Positions 1-6,983 of a DNA stretch of 14,872 nucleotides are shown one piece after another. Numbering within the stretch: position 1 is the first letter of the stretch; each line of letters opens with the position of its first letter. A program made the position numbers and the translations under genes. The stretch lies in the NCBI GenBank assembly GCA_937900565.1, contig CALCFG010000145.1:1-14872 (forward strand), in the 5' to 3' direction. The notes under the pieces were generated by a model. It saw nothing but the letters and a program-made list of their open reading frames with translations, made no database searches and had not been told where the DNA came from. The DNA comes from an uncultured Erysipelotrichaceae bacterium (GTDB lineage Bacteria; Bacillota_I; Bacilli_A; Erysipelotrichales; Erysipelotrichaceae).

Positions 1-295
1 ATGCTTTATCAATACTTTGATTATTTAAAAAATCGCTAAGAAATTGTTGCACTAAGCGTGTATTAACTGGTGTGGTTTCATTGCTAGTAGATTCAACCAC
101 TAAACGAATGGATAGTCCATCAAATAATTCACCTAATGCTTTTTTTATAGTAAACAATTGTGGATACGTTAATGGGAATGGATTACTTAATGAAAGTTCC
201 ACTTGATTCAATGCACGCAAAAAGATGACCTTTTCAACACAAAGATCATCTAACTGTTCCAATGCAATGATATCTTTTAAATAAATTGAACTCAT
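1..295 (-). CDS. polC: DNA polymerase III alpha subunit PolC-type, N-terminal part (gene runs off the window)
   Basis: An open frame of 98 codons starts at 295 and runs off the left edge. It begins MSSIYLKDIIALEQLDD. The region 'VEKVIFLRALNQVELSLSNP' followed by PFPLTYPQLFTIKKALGELF resembles the N-terminal domain of Gram-positive PolC, where a short beta-rich segment leads into LPF-x-x-Y and a helix. PolC is the replicative polymerase of Bacillota; its exonuclease and polymerase domains would lie beyond the window. The ATG overlaps the stop codon of rnc by one base (TAATG), so the two genes are co-transcribed and probably translationally coupled. The identification rests on the weakly conserved N-terminal domain only. 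smc is the more usual gene after rnc in Bacillota, but the translation does not look like an SMC ATPase head, because there is no Walker A motif near the start. Confidence 0.6.
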   Translation of the reverse strand, partial: MSSIYLKDIIALEQLDDLCVEKVIFLRALNQVELSLSNPFPLTYPQLFTIKKALGELFDGLSIRLVVESTSNETTPVNTRLVQQFLSDFLNNQSIDKA

Positions 296-975
296 TATTT
301 CACCATTTTTTCAAATGCTGCTTTTGCAGCTTGTTGTTCTGCTTTTTTCTTACTGGAACCAATTCCTTTTCCTAACACAATACCTTCCAATAAAACTTCA
401 ACTTCAAAACTTGGTGCATTTGCTGGACCCCAACTATTAATCACACGATACGTTACGTTACTGCGCGTATCACTTTGCACAAACTCTTGCAATTTAGTTT
501 TAAAGTCTTCCACGTCATTAATATCCACATGTGCTAACTTATCGTTCAACGCTTTAGCGAACACTTTACTCGCAGCATCATACCCGTTGGATAAATACAA
601 AGCACCACAAAAGGCTTCAAACATATCAGCACAAATACTATCGCGATTGCGCCCGCCAGTTTTTTCTTCTCCACTTCCTAAATATAAGTAACGGTTTAAT
701 TCTAAACGGCGTGCGCATTCCGCCAACGAACCTTCACAAACAAGTTTTGCTCTCAATTTACTCATTAACCCTTCGCTAATGGGAGGTGTTAAATGAAATA
801 ATTGATCAGAAATCCAACATTGCAACACAGCATCACCCATAAATTCCAATCGTTCATTATCATGGACCATATTATGTTCATTCGCATATGAACTATGCAC
901 AAACGCTTGACGTACTAAGTCTTCATTATTAACAACGATATCAAATTGTTTTAACCATTCAAAAATATTCAGCAT
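295..975 (-). CDS. rnc: Ribonuclease III
   Basis: A protein of 226 residues, the normal size for bacterial RNase III, which cleaves double-stranded RNA in rRNA maturation and mRNA turnover. The catalytic domain carries the signature NERLEFMGDAVL at residues 40-51, and the second metal-binding cluster is at Asp117 and Glu120 (ADMFEAF). A double-stranded-RNA-binding domain occupies about residues 155-226 and ends with the helix SSKKKAEQQAAKAAFEKM. The ATG at 975 is the only good start: the next Met lies just before the catalytic motif. No Shine-Dalgarno sequence is visible before it. Instead a perfect TATAAT ends six bases upstream of the ATG, suggesting a leaderless transcript. The gene overlaps polC by one base. 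The recG, plsX and acpP genes commonly found between fakA and rnc in Bacillota are absent. Confidence 0.95.
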   Translation of the reverse strand: MLNIFEWLKQFDIVVNNEDLVRQAFVHSSYANEHNMVHDNERLEFMGDAVLQCWISDQLFHLTPPISEGLMSKLRAKLVCEGSLAECARRLELNRYLYLGSGEEKTGGRNRDSICADMFEAFCGALYLSNGYDAASKVFAKALNDKLAHVDINDVEDFKTKLQEFVQSDTRSNVTYRVINSWGPANAPSFEVEVLLEGIVLGKGIGSSKKKAEQQAAKAAFEKMVK

Positions 976-981
976 GCAACC

Positions 982-1009
982 ATTATACGATAAATCATAG
1001 CTTTCTAAA
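982..1009 (-). promoter_or_regulatory. Promoter of rnc-polC; start codon at the predicted transcription start
   Basis: On the minus strand a TATAAT (982-987) is preceded, after a 16-base spacer, by TTTAGA (1004-1009; four of six matches to TTGACA). Only six bases separate the -10 box from the rnc ATG at 975, so the predicted +1 falls on or next to the start codon. The upstream fakA gene ends in a terminator-like hairpin, which fits the need for a separate promoter here. Confidence 0.5.
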
Positions 1010-1035
1010 ATGAATAATCCCTATTTATGCAAATA

Positions 1036-1070
1036 CGAAAAGAAGCAATTCTGTTAAGAAATGCTTCTTT
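1036..1070 (-). terminator. Rho-independent terminator of asp23-fakA
   Basis: Just after the fakA stop, the minus strand reads AAAGAAGCA, a 14-base loop, then TGCTTCTTT followed by TC. The nine-base-pair stem with a short T-rich tail forms a plausible but AT-rich terminator. It separates fakA from rnc, which has its own -10 box. Confidence 0.55.
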
Positions 1071-1076
1071 AAATTA

Positions 1077-2714
1077 TTATTCAACGGATAATATATAGCT
1101 ATAAACTGCTTGTTGCCCATTAATGATTTCACATTCTAAATCATAAGTGGATTCAACATAATCAGCTAATTGTTGTCCATCATCAAGACTTGTGTCTTCT
1201 CCTAAGATAATGGTAACAATTTCACTTTCATCATCAATCATTTGTTCCAATAAACCTTTGGCAGCATTGAATGCAGAATCCGCAGTTAGGGCAATGTCTT
1301 TATTGTAAAGTCCCATAAAGTCGCCTTCTTTGATATCAATGCCGTCAATCGTTGTGTTTTTAACAGCATAAGTTACTTGGCCACTTTTAACATGATTGAT
1401 GGCTTCACTCATTTCTTCAATATTACTTTCTTTATCCGCTTCTGGATTAAACATTAAACAAGCAGATAAACCTTGTGGAATAGTTTTTGTTGGGAATACA
1501 GTAATATCTTGATCTTCTAAAACATCCGCAGCTTGTTGTGCCGCTAAAATAATATTGGAATTATTCGGAAAAATAAAAACATGTTTCGCGTTTAATTGAC
1601 CAATGGCATCAATGAAATCTTGCGTACTTGGGTTCATTGTTTGTCCACCACTAATAATCCAATCACAACGGTAATCTTTAAATTGTTGCGCTAATCCATC
1701 ACCACTAGCCACTGCAATTAATGCATACTCACTTTGTTGTGTTTTACTTGGTTTAGCTTGTTGCGCTAAGTTTTCATGTTGTTGCGTCATGTTTTCAATC
1801 TTTAATTTCAAGAATTCACCATAACGTTGCCCCAAATTCAAAGCATTACCAGGGGTTAAAGTATGTACATGTACTTTAACAATATCTTCATCTTGTACAA
1901 CAACGATACTGTTACCTAATTCACCCAAACTTACTCTGAAGCTTGCTTCATCAAATGTACCAATGCTTTCTGGATTTAATTGCATAATAAATTCAGTACA
2001 ATAACCATAACCATCATCATTGGCGTCATTTTCAAAAGCAAAAATATCGACATTAACCGCTTCTGGCGCATCACTTAACGTAACTGGTTGACCATTCAAA
2101 AATGCTTGGAATCCCTCCAATACTGCCAACAAACCAGTACCACCACTATCTTTTACCCCAGCTTCTTTAAGAATTGGCAACAATTCATCCGTATGATCTA
2201 AGCTAATACGAGCTTGTTCAACCATATAATCTTGGACATCACTAACAGATGCATTCGGATTGGCATTGGCATAAGCCAACGTATAATAAGCGGCTTCACG
2301 AATTACAGTTAAAATTGTACCTTCGACTGGTTTCATGACTGCTTTATAAGCAACATAAGCCCCATTATCATAAGCTTTTGCTAACGCTAGTCCATTTAAT
2401 TCACTCATGCCATCCAATGAGGTATAAAAGCCTCTAAAAATTTGCGATAAGATAACGCCAGAATTGCCACGTGCGCCCATTAATAAACCTTTACTTAAGG
2501 CCTTAGCAACTTCAACCAATTCATTACTTCCACAGTTTCTAACATTTTCAAACCCTGAATTAAATGTCATACTCATGTTCGTTCCTGTATCTCCATCAGG
2601 TACTGGGAATACATTTAATGCATTAATATGTTCTTTGTGGTTATTTAACATGGCTGCGCCACTTTCAATCATTTGTTTAAAAGTGGATCCATTAATTACA
2701 TTCAACTTATCCAT
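1077..2714 (-). CDS. fakA: Fatty acid kinase catalytic subunit (FakA/YloV, DAK-family)
   Basis: A protein of 545 residues, the usual length for YloV/FakA. FakA phosphorylates fatty acids carried by a FakB (DegV-family) protein so that exogenous fatty acids enter phospholipid synthesis. The N-terminal DhaL-type nucleotide domain (about 1-205) shows FPVPDGDTGTNMSMT at 36-50, whose aspartates (Asp40, Asp42) would bind the Mg-ATP phosphates, then GARGNSGVILSQ at 80-91 and DSGGTGLLA near 190. A linker and a C-terminal FakA domain follow. The start overlaps the stop of asp23 by one base (TAATG), with an AGGAG about 16 bases upstream, as in the widespread yloU-yloV pair. recG does not follow it here, and no fakB is in the window. 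The role is assigned from the family. Confidence 0.9.
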   Translation of the reverse strand: MDKLNVINGSTFKQMIESGAAMLNNHKEHINALNVFPVPDGDTGTNMSMTFNSGFENVRNCGSNELVEVAKALSKGLLMGARGNSGVILSQIFRGFYTSLDGMSELNGLALAKAYDNGAYVAYKAVMKPVEGTILTVIREAAYYTLAYANANPNASVSDVQDYMVEQARISLDHTDELLPILKEAGVKDSGGTGLLAVLEGFQAFLNGQPVTLSDAPEAVNVDIFAFENDANDDGYGYCTEFIMQLNPESIGTFDEASFRVSLGELGNSIVVVQDEDIVKVHVHTLTPGNALNLGQRYGEFLKLKIENMTQQHENLAQQAKPSKTQQSEYALIAVASGDGLAQQFKDYRCDWIISGGQTMNPSTQDFIDAIGQLNAKHVFIFPNNSNIILAAQQAADVLEDQDITVFPTKTIPQGLSACLMFNPEADKESNIEEMSEAINHVKSGQVTYAVKNTTIDGIDIKEGDFMGLYNKDIALTADSAFNAAKGLLEQMIDDESEIVTIILGEDTSLDDGQQLADYVESTYDLECEIINGQQAVYSYILSVE

Positions 2715-3073
2715 TAGGCGATCTTTTTCACTCCTTGCACATAAACATTGATTGCTTTAATTTCTTGTTGCAGTGTTTTTTCCAATTCATACGTTAAACG
2801 ATTTTGCAATTCATTAACAACTTCAGAAACACGGATACCATAAGCAACCATAATATATACATCAATTTCTAACCCATCGTTGCCTTTGCGTACAACAATA
2901 CCTTTAGAATAATTATCTTTATTTAATAATTGATACCAACCATCGCGAACGACTTGTTGGCTCGCAACGCCAACAACACCATAACATTCGCACACAACGG
3001 CACCACACATTTGAGCTATTGCTTCTTCAGAGATGGTTACACGTCCTAAATCATTTTCTTTTTTAATTGGCAT
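2714..3073 (-). CDS. Asp23/Gls24 family protein (YloU-like)
   Basis: A 119-residue Asp23/Gls24-family protein starting MPIKKENDLGRVTISEEAI. Its body follows the family pattern: VTISEEAIAQMCGAVVCEC, a turn around YGVVGVA, then paired beta strands GLEIDVYIMVAYGIRVSEVV and a final helix-strand ending AINVYVQGVKK. These proteins are linked to cell-envelope homeostasis and, next to fakA, are conserved in Bacillota without a known activity. I choose the ATG at 3073 and not the upstream one at 3085: a GGAGG five bases before 3073 overlaps the upstream ATG (ATGGAGG), so MEVF would be untranslated. The gene is first in a two-gene operon with fakA, joined by TAATG. Confidence 0.88.
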   Translation of the reverse strand: MPIKKENDLGRVTISEEAIAQMCGAVVCECYGVVGVASQQVVRDGWYQLLNKDNYSKGIVVRKGNDGLEIDVYIMVAYGIRVSEVVNELQNRLTYELEKTLQQEIKAINVYVQGVKKIA

Positions 3074-3094
3074 AAATACCTCCATATCCTTAAC

Positions 3095-3100
3095 ATTATA
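3095..3100 (-). promoter_or_regulatory. -10 box of the asp23-fakA promoter
   Basis: A perfect TATAAT on the minus strand lies 21 bases upstream of the chosen asp23 start at 3073, giving a leader of about 15 bases that contains the GGAGG ribosome binding site. I see no convincing -35 box at 16-18 bases spacing. Confidence 0.5.
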
Positions 3101-3187
3101 CCTAAAATTATGGTTAGTAATTCATTGTTTACGTTGTTTTCACAACATTTTCAACATTAATGTCCGATTTTTACCCGCTAAATTCAC

Positions 3188-4258
3188 TTATTGACTATTT
3201 TCTTCGGCATTTGCATTAATATTTGGATCGTCATTTGCTTCCACTTCACAATTAGGCATTTCTATTTGATTGGTTATCGTTTTATTCCCTTTACTATCAT
3301 AAATATAATTACCATTAGCGTCAGTTAAATATTGAATAGCTATTGGATTACCTGAAGCATCCAACATTGGATTACCATCACAATCCAAGAAATAATCCAC
3401 CGGTTTTTCTTCTGGCTCAATCCAAGGACAAGCCGCTTGATAAATAACATTTTGATTATCAGTGGCATAAAGACAAAAACCATTTCCGCTAAGTTTACTG
3501 GCAATTTTGTTATACGAGTTCAACATTCCCATACCAAAGCGCGATCCAATAAAATAGTTACCATCTGACATCGTTAACATAATCAATTCATCATCATAAC
3601 TTAATGATAGCTTATCAATTTCTGCAATGGATTCTATCATTAAAGGATCCACTTGATTAAACGCTGATACCAACAAATCAAAATTGGACTCGTCAAAATG
3701 AATAATCACTGGAATTTTAGCTAACGTATCTGTAGTATACGCATTGGATAGTATTGTTTTACCATCCGAAAATACGATGATTGTTTCCAAATCATCATTA
3801 ATGTAATACCCTATCGGTTGATTTTCTTGAATCGTAGCCGTTAGTATTTGTTTATCATCAATTGAAGTTGATACGGATTTGATCCATGGATTCTTTTGTA
3901 AACGATAATTAACAATGGCATCAAAATTTAATAAAGCAAAGCGACTTGTTGTATCTTTAATCAATTTATTGGCATATAAATCCGTAAGGTAATGATTACC
4001 AACAACGCGAACACTTTTAACTTTGGATAATGGTAACAATAAATAAATAAATAAAACAAACACTGACACGATAACGTAAGCAATCATAAAATATTTTTTT
4101 TGATGGTTAGCAAACCATTGATTTATTTGATTTAACTTTTTATGCAAAAAAATGGCATTTGCTTGAGCAGATTCCTCATGATTTTCAATTGTATCCAACA
4201 AAGTGGAAATTTTATCCTCGGATTGCGTTTTCGTATTGTCTGTTTTTCCTTTAAACAT
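3188..4258 (-). CDS. divIB: Cell division protein DivIB/FtsQ with an unusual C-terminal tail
   Basis: A bitopic divisome protein of 356 residues. The first 55 residues are cytoplasmic and charged. A single transmembrane helix spans about 56-76 (YFMIAYVIVSVFVLFIYLLL). The POTRA domain begins SKVKSVRVVGNHYLTDLYAN (about 79-147), followed by the beta domain to about residue 275. DivIB/FtsQ binds FtsL/DivIC partners and controls septal wall synthesis, and its position after murG-murB fits. The tail (292-325) has four DxxGN motifs at 292, 300, 313 and 321, then an acidic Asn/Glu-rich end. The extracellular part near the C-terminus also holds four cysteines, which is uncommon in a Gram-positive exoprotein. 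The start overlaps the murB stop by one base (TAATG). The family is clear; the function of the tail is unknown. Confidence 0.85.
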   Translation of the reverse strand: MFKGKTDNTKTQSEDKISTLLDTIENHEESAQANAIFLHKKLNQINQWFANHQKKYFMIAYVIVSVFVLFIYLLLPLSKVKSVRVVGNHYLTDLYANKLIKDTTSRFALLNFDAIVNYRLQKNPWIKSVSTSIDDKQILTATIQENQPIGYYINDDLETIIVFSDGKTILSNAYTTDTLAKIPVIIHFDESNFDLLVSAFNQVDPLMIESIAEIDKLSLSYDDELIMLTMSDGNYFIGSRFGMGMLNSYNKIASKLSGNGFCLYATDNQNVIYQAACPWIEPEEKPVDYFLDCDGNPMLDASGNPIAIQYLTDANGNYIYDSKGNKTITNQIEMPNCEVEANDDPNINANAEENSQ

Positions 4259-5154
4259 TACCAGTTAAATTTCTCCACTTCCATGATTAAATCAATATCA
4301 TATTTATCTTTAACTTTTTGTTGAATTAATTGTACTAATTCGTAATAATCAGATGCTTTCGCCTTACCAACATTAACAATAAAATTCGGATGTTTTTGAC
4401 TAACTTGAGCATCCCCAATCCGATACCCTCGTAATCCTACCCCATCAATATATGTCCAAGCAGAGTTATCACTTGGATTACGGAAAACACTACCTGCACT
4501 TGGTACATCCAACGGTTGCGAATCAAAGCGGCGCTGTCTACGTGAATCCATTAAACTTAAAATGTCATCTTTATCTTTTCGTTGCAGTTGCAATTTAGCA
4601 CCCAAAATCACCCAATCCCTATGAGCTTGAAAAATAGAACGACGGTAACCAAATTGACACTCTTCATTGCTTAACCAAGCACATTCTCCATCTTTAAAGA
4701 CAAGTACAGCTTCTACCACTTCTCTCATGCTCGATTTATAAGCTCCAGCGTTCATATAAATGGTTCCACCCAAACTTGCAGGAATTCCTCCCGCAAATTC
4801 CAAACCACTTAATCCTTCCTTTGCGCAAGCAAAAGCCAACGAAATGATAGAACAGCCCGCATCTGCAATTACCGTTGTATTGGAAATATCGTATTGATTT
4901 AAATACTTACTTAATCGAATAACAATGCCATGGTAATCTTGATCTGAAGCCAATAAATTTGATCCATTTCCAATAATCGTTCGATTAACTTGCGCATTGG
5001 ATAATATTTTTAATACTTCCACTGCTGAATCTAAATCATACGGATAGACCATATAATCCACATTGCCCCCAATGCGCAATGTTGTGCAATCTTGCAAACT
5101 ACGATTCGTATCGATATCGGCATGTAAACTAATTTTTTTAATAATTTCTTCCAT
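4258..5154 (-). CDS. murB: UDP-N-acetylenolpyruvoylglucosamine reductase
   Basis: A protein of 298 residues, the size of the short MurB type common in Bacillota. MurB is a cytoplasmic FAD enzyme that makes UDP-MurNAc, the second step of peptidoglycan precursor synthesis. Visible motifs are TTLRIGG at 24-30, the FAD-binding GNGSNLLASD at 62-71, GLEFAGGIPASLGGTIYMNAG at about 117-137, YRRS at 170-173, and SAGSVFRNP at 219-227 carrying the catalytic serine (Ser222). GLRGYRIGDAQVSQKHPNFIVN follows at about 240-261, and the C-terminal acidic cluster MEVEKF supplies the conserved Glu. The gene overlaps murG by 17 bases and divIB by one base, so it sits in the middle of a tightly coupled operon. All key residues are present. 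Confidence 0.95.
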   Translation of the reverse strand: MEEIIKKISLHADIDTNRSLQDCTTLRIGGNVDYMVYPYDLDSAVEVLKILSNAQVNRTIIGNGSNLLASDQDYHGIVIRLSKYLNQYDISNTTVIADAGCSIISLAFACAKEGLSGLEFAGGIPASLGGTIYMNAGAYKSSMREVVEAVLVFKDGECAWLSNEECQFGYRRSIFQAHRDWVILGAKLQLQRKDKDDILSLMDSRRQRRFDSQPLDVPSAGSVFRNPSDNSAWTYIDGVGLRGYRIGDAQVSQKHPNFIVNVGKAKASDYYELVQLIQQKVKDKYDIDLIMEVEKFNW

Positions 5155-6232
5155 GATTCATTTCCTTTAACGCAATATCTATCATATCATCCACACTATT
5201 TTCATATCGTAACGAAGCACATGCATTACTCATTTTATCCAATTGTTTACTGTCTTGAATTAATTGAGCGATTGTATTATCCAATACCGTTGCATTGGCA
5301 TCACCTTCCCGTAATAAATAACACGCTTTGGCATTTAACGCAGCTAACGCATTTTTCGTTTGATGATCATTTGGTACATAAGGACTTGGAATTAGAATGG
5401 ACGGTTTTTGCAATGCAAAAATTTCTGCACAAGCACTCGCACCTGCTCTAGATACGATTAATGTGGATGCATGGAATGTTTTAATTCCATCCACACTAGT
5501 AAACATACGAATATTATCGTATTGATCCGCATAATGTAAGCTATCTCCACTATTTTTACCACTGACTAAAATATAATTGATTTTCCGTTTTGCAAATAAA
5601 TCAATGCAATCATTGAGCAACGCATTAATGCTACTACTGCCCAATGATCCCATTATAATAGTAACAATAGGATAATTATGTTTAAATCCATAATCTTTTG
5701 CGGATAAAGGATTATTCTTTAATTCTTGAATGGCCTCATAGGAACGCGGATTACCCGTTACAACATAATCGCAGTCAATGTTTTGTGTTGGTGGATAAGA
5801 TAACATTAAACATTTTGCTCGCTTGCTTAACATTAAATTAGCTTTACCCACAATGGCATTTTGTTCATGCAAAATATAAGGAATATTATAATCGTTTGCG
5901 CCATGAATTACAGGGTATTCAATATAATTACCAAACCCCACAATTAAATCGCAAGGATTTTTTTTAAAGAATAATTTCATTTTTTGAGTAGCTTTTAATA
6001 ACGAAACTCCGGCTTTGGCCTTTTTGATAACATTACCATTAGGTACAATCAAATCAAGACCAAAAAATGAATATCCGTAACTTGGAATAATATCTTTTTC
6101 CATGCGTTGATTACTGCCCACAAAAGTAATTTTAATCGTAGCATCCCGTTTTACTAAAGCATTGGCAAACGTTAGCGCCGGATAAATATGACCACCGGTT
6201 CCTCCGGTAGCAATGACGACGTGTTTACTCAT
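5138..6232 (-). CDS. murG: UDP-GlcNAc:lipid I N-acetylglucosaminyltransferase
   Basis: A GT-B glycosyltransferase of 364 residues that adds GlcNAc to lipid I to give lipid II at the inner face of the membrane. The N-terminal glycine-rich loop is ATGGTGGHIYPA (8-19), and VGFGNYIEYPV corresponds to the usual VGxGGYxSxP segment, with Asn-Tyr-Ile-Glu in place of Gly-Tyr-x-Ser. The C-terminal UDP-GlcNAc site is SRAGASACAEIFALQKPSIL followed by IPSPYVPNDHQTKNA. Length and domain order are normal. The gene overlaps the upstream small membrane protein by 8 bases and the downstream murB by 17. The ftsW gene that normally precedes murG is not present in the window. Confidence 0.93.
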   Translation of the reverse strand: MSKHVVIATGGTGGHIYPALTFANALVKRDATIKITFVGSNQRMEKDIIPSYGYSFFGLDLIVPNGNVIKKAKAGVSLLKATQKMKLFFKKNPCDLIVGFGNYIEYPVIHGANDYNIPYILHEQNAIVGKANLMLSKRAKCLMLSYPPTQNIDCDYVVTGNPRSYEAIQELKNNPLSAKDYGFKHNYPIVTIIMGSLGSSSINALLNDCIDLFAKRKINYILVSGKNSGDSLHYADQYDNIRMFTSVDGIKTFHASTLIVSRAGASACAEIFALQKPSILIPSPYVPNDHQTKNALAALNAKACYLLREGDANATVLDNTIAQLIQDSKQLDKMSNACASLRYENSVDDMIDIALKEMNHGRNY

Positions 6233-6446
6233 CGTTAATCACCTTCCTATTCATATAAGCTTGTATTGCTGGTTGCATCTTCCACACAATCCATGGAATT
6301 ACAATAAGTACTAATATAAAACATAACAATGTAATAATTCGCCATGATAAAGCAAAAAAATTACATAGATATAGACAAAGAACACAACTGGCAATATCTA
6401 ATATAAACATTGCCAATATATTATTAATCAAATAATTACTTTTCAT
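6225..6446 (-). CDS. Small two-helix membrane protein upstream of murG
   Basis: A 73-residue protein that I do not recognise. It has two hydrophobic segments, about residues 9-30 (NILAMFILDIASCVLCLYLC) and 34-55 (SWRIITLLCFILVLIVIPWI), a short basic N-terminus and a polar C-terminus (AYMNRKVINDE). It is likely a real gene because it has a Shine-Dalgarno sequence (AAGGAAGTG, about 8 bases before the ATG) and overlaps the murG start by 8 bases, so it would be translated together with murG. It occupies the place where ftsW often sits but is far too short and has no recognisable SEDS motifs. A role in the division or wall operon is inference from position only. Confidence 0.6.
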   Translation of the reverse strand: MKSNYLINNILAMFILDIASCVLCLYLCNFFALSWRIITLLCFILVLIVIPWIVWKMQPAIQAYMNRKVINDE

Positions 6447-6649
6447 AAAGAATTATCACTTCCTTAACGTTTTAGAATATCTACAATTCCTTCTTGAATT
6501 AATTCCAAATCTGCTTTATCTTGTTTGATCCATGAAGAAATCATCGATCCATGCACCAACGCAAAAATCATTTGTGCTTTTAGCCGTGCGTGATGTTCAT
6601 CATGAATGGTTTGATGGATAAATAAATAATATTGTTCTTGCCAGTCTTT

Positions 6650-6948
6650 GTGAACTACCAACAAACTAAAGATTTGTTGGCTTCGTATAGATAGTTAATA
6701 CTATCTACTTTTAAGAAGTTTGATATTCTATCGTTAGATAGAACCTTTCGTACTTAATTTTGTTAAGCAATCCTTATTCTTACAGGCGTGTCCACTTCGC
6801 CTCTACTGGATAGTATCTTATCGATACACACCGCTACTTATTTAATATGTACTTATTACATTTTAAGAAGATGTCTACTTCACATTTAATGTTTTACCTT
6901 ACTAATGATTGGTAGTAAGAACCATATACATTAACTTTTCAAAGAACT
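6650..6948 (-). ncRNA. Candidate structured RNA (omega-RNA-like) of the IS605-type element
   Basis: Downstream of the element's own TATAAT the minus strand can fold into a chain of hairpins at 6898-6919 (6 bp), 6813-6827 (5 bp), 6784-6802 (AGGCG/CGCCT), 6753-6767 (5 bp), 6726-6743 (7 bp, loop of 4), 6688-6707 (8 bp, loop of 4) and 6658-6680 (8 bp). In IS605 elements the omega-RNA that guides TnpB ends at the element's right end and takes its guide from the flanking DNA. By that logic the guide here would be tetR sequence just below 6650. No TnpB is encoded in the window, so any function would need a TnpB supplied from elsewhere. The folding is read by eye from perfect complementarity; the RNA itself is unproven. 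Confidence 0.35.
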
Positions 6949-6954
6949 GCATAT

Positions 6955-6983
6955 ATTATAACGCTTTAGCATTCATCTCATAA
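6955..6983 (-). promoter_or_regulatory. Promoter inside the IS605-like element
   Basis: A perfect TATAAT at 6955-6960 (minus) is preceded by exactly 17 bases and TTATGA (6978-6983; three of six matches to TTGACA). Transcription would run through the hairpin array, the 3' part of the dead tetR and into the small-membrane-protein-murG-murB-divIB operon, which has no obvious promoter of its own in the 6447-6649 stretch. Confidence 0.4.

Noticed and set aside
3073..3085. Upstream ATG (3085) as the start of the first Asp23 gene
   Set aside because: Its codons contain the GGAGG that serves the ATG at 3073, and no other ribosome binding site precedes it.
3133..3146. Hairpin GTTGT-GAAA-ACAAC after divIB as a terminator
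   Set aside because: Only five base pairs and no T run follow on the minus strand. The end of the divIB transcript is not defined by it.
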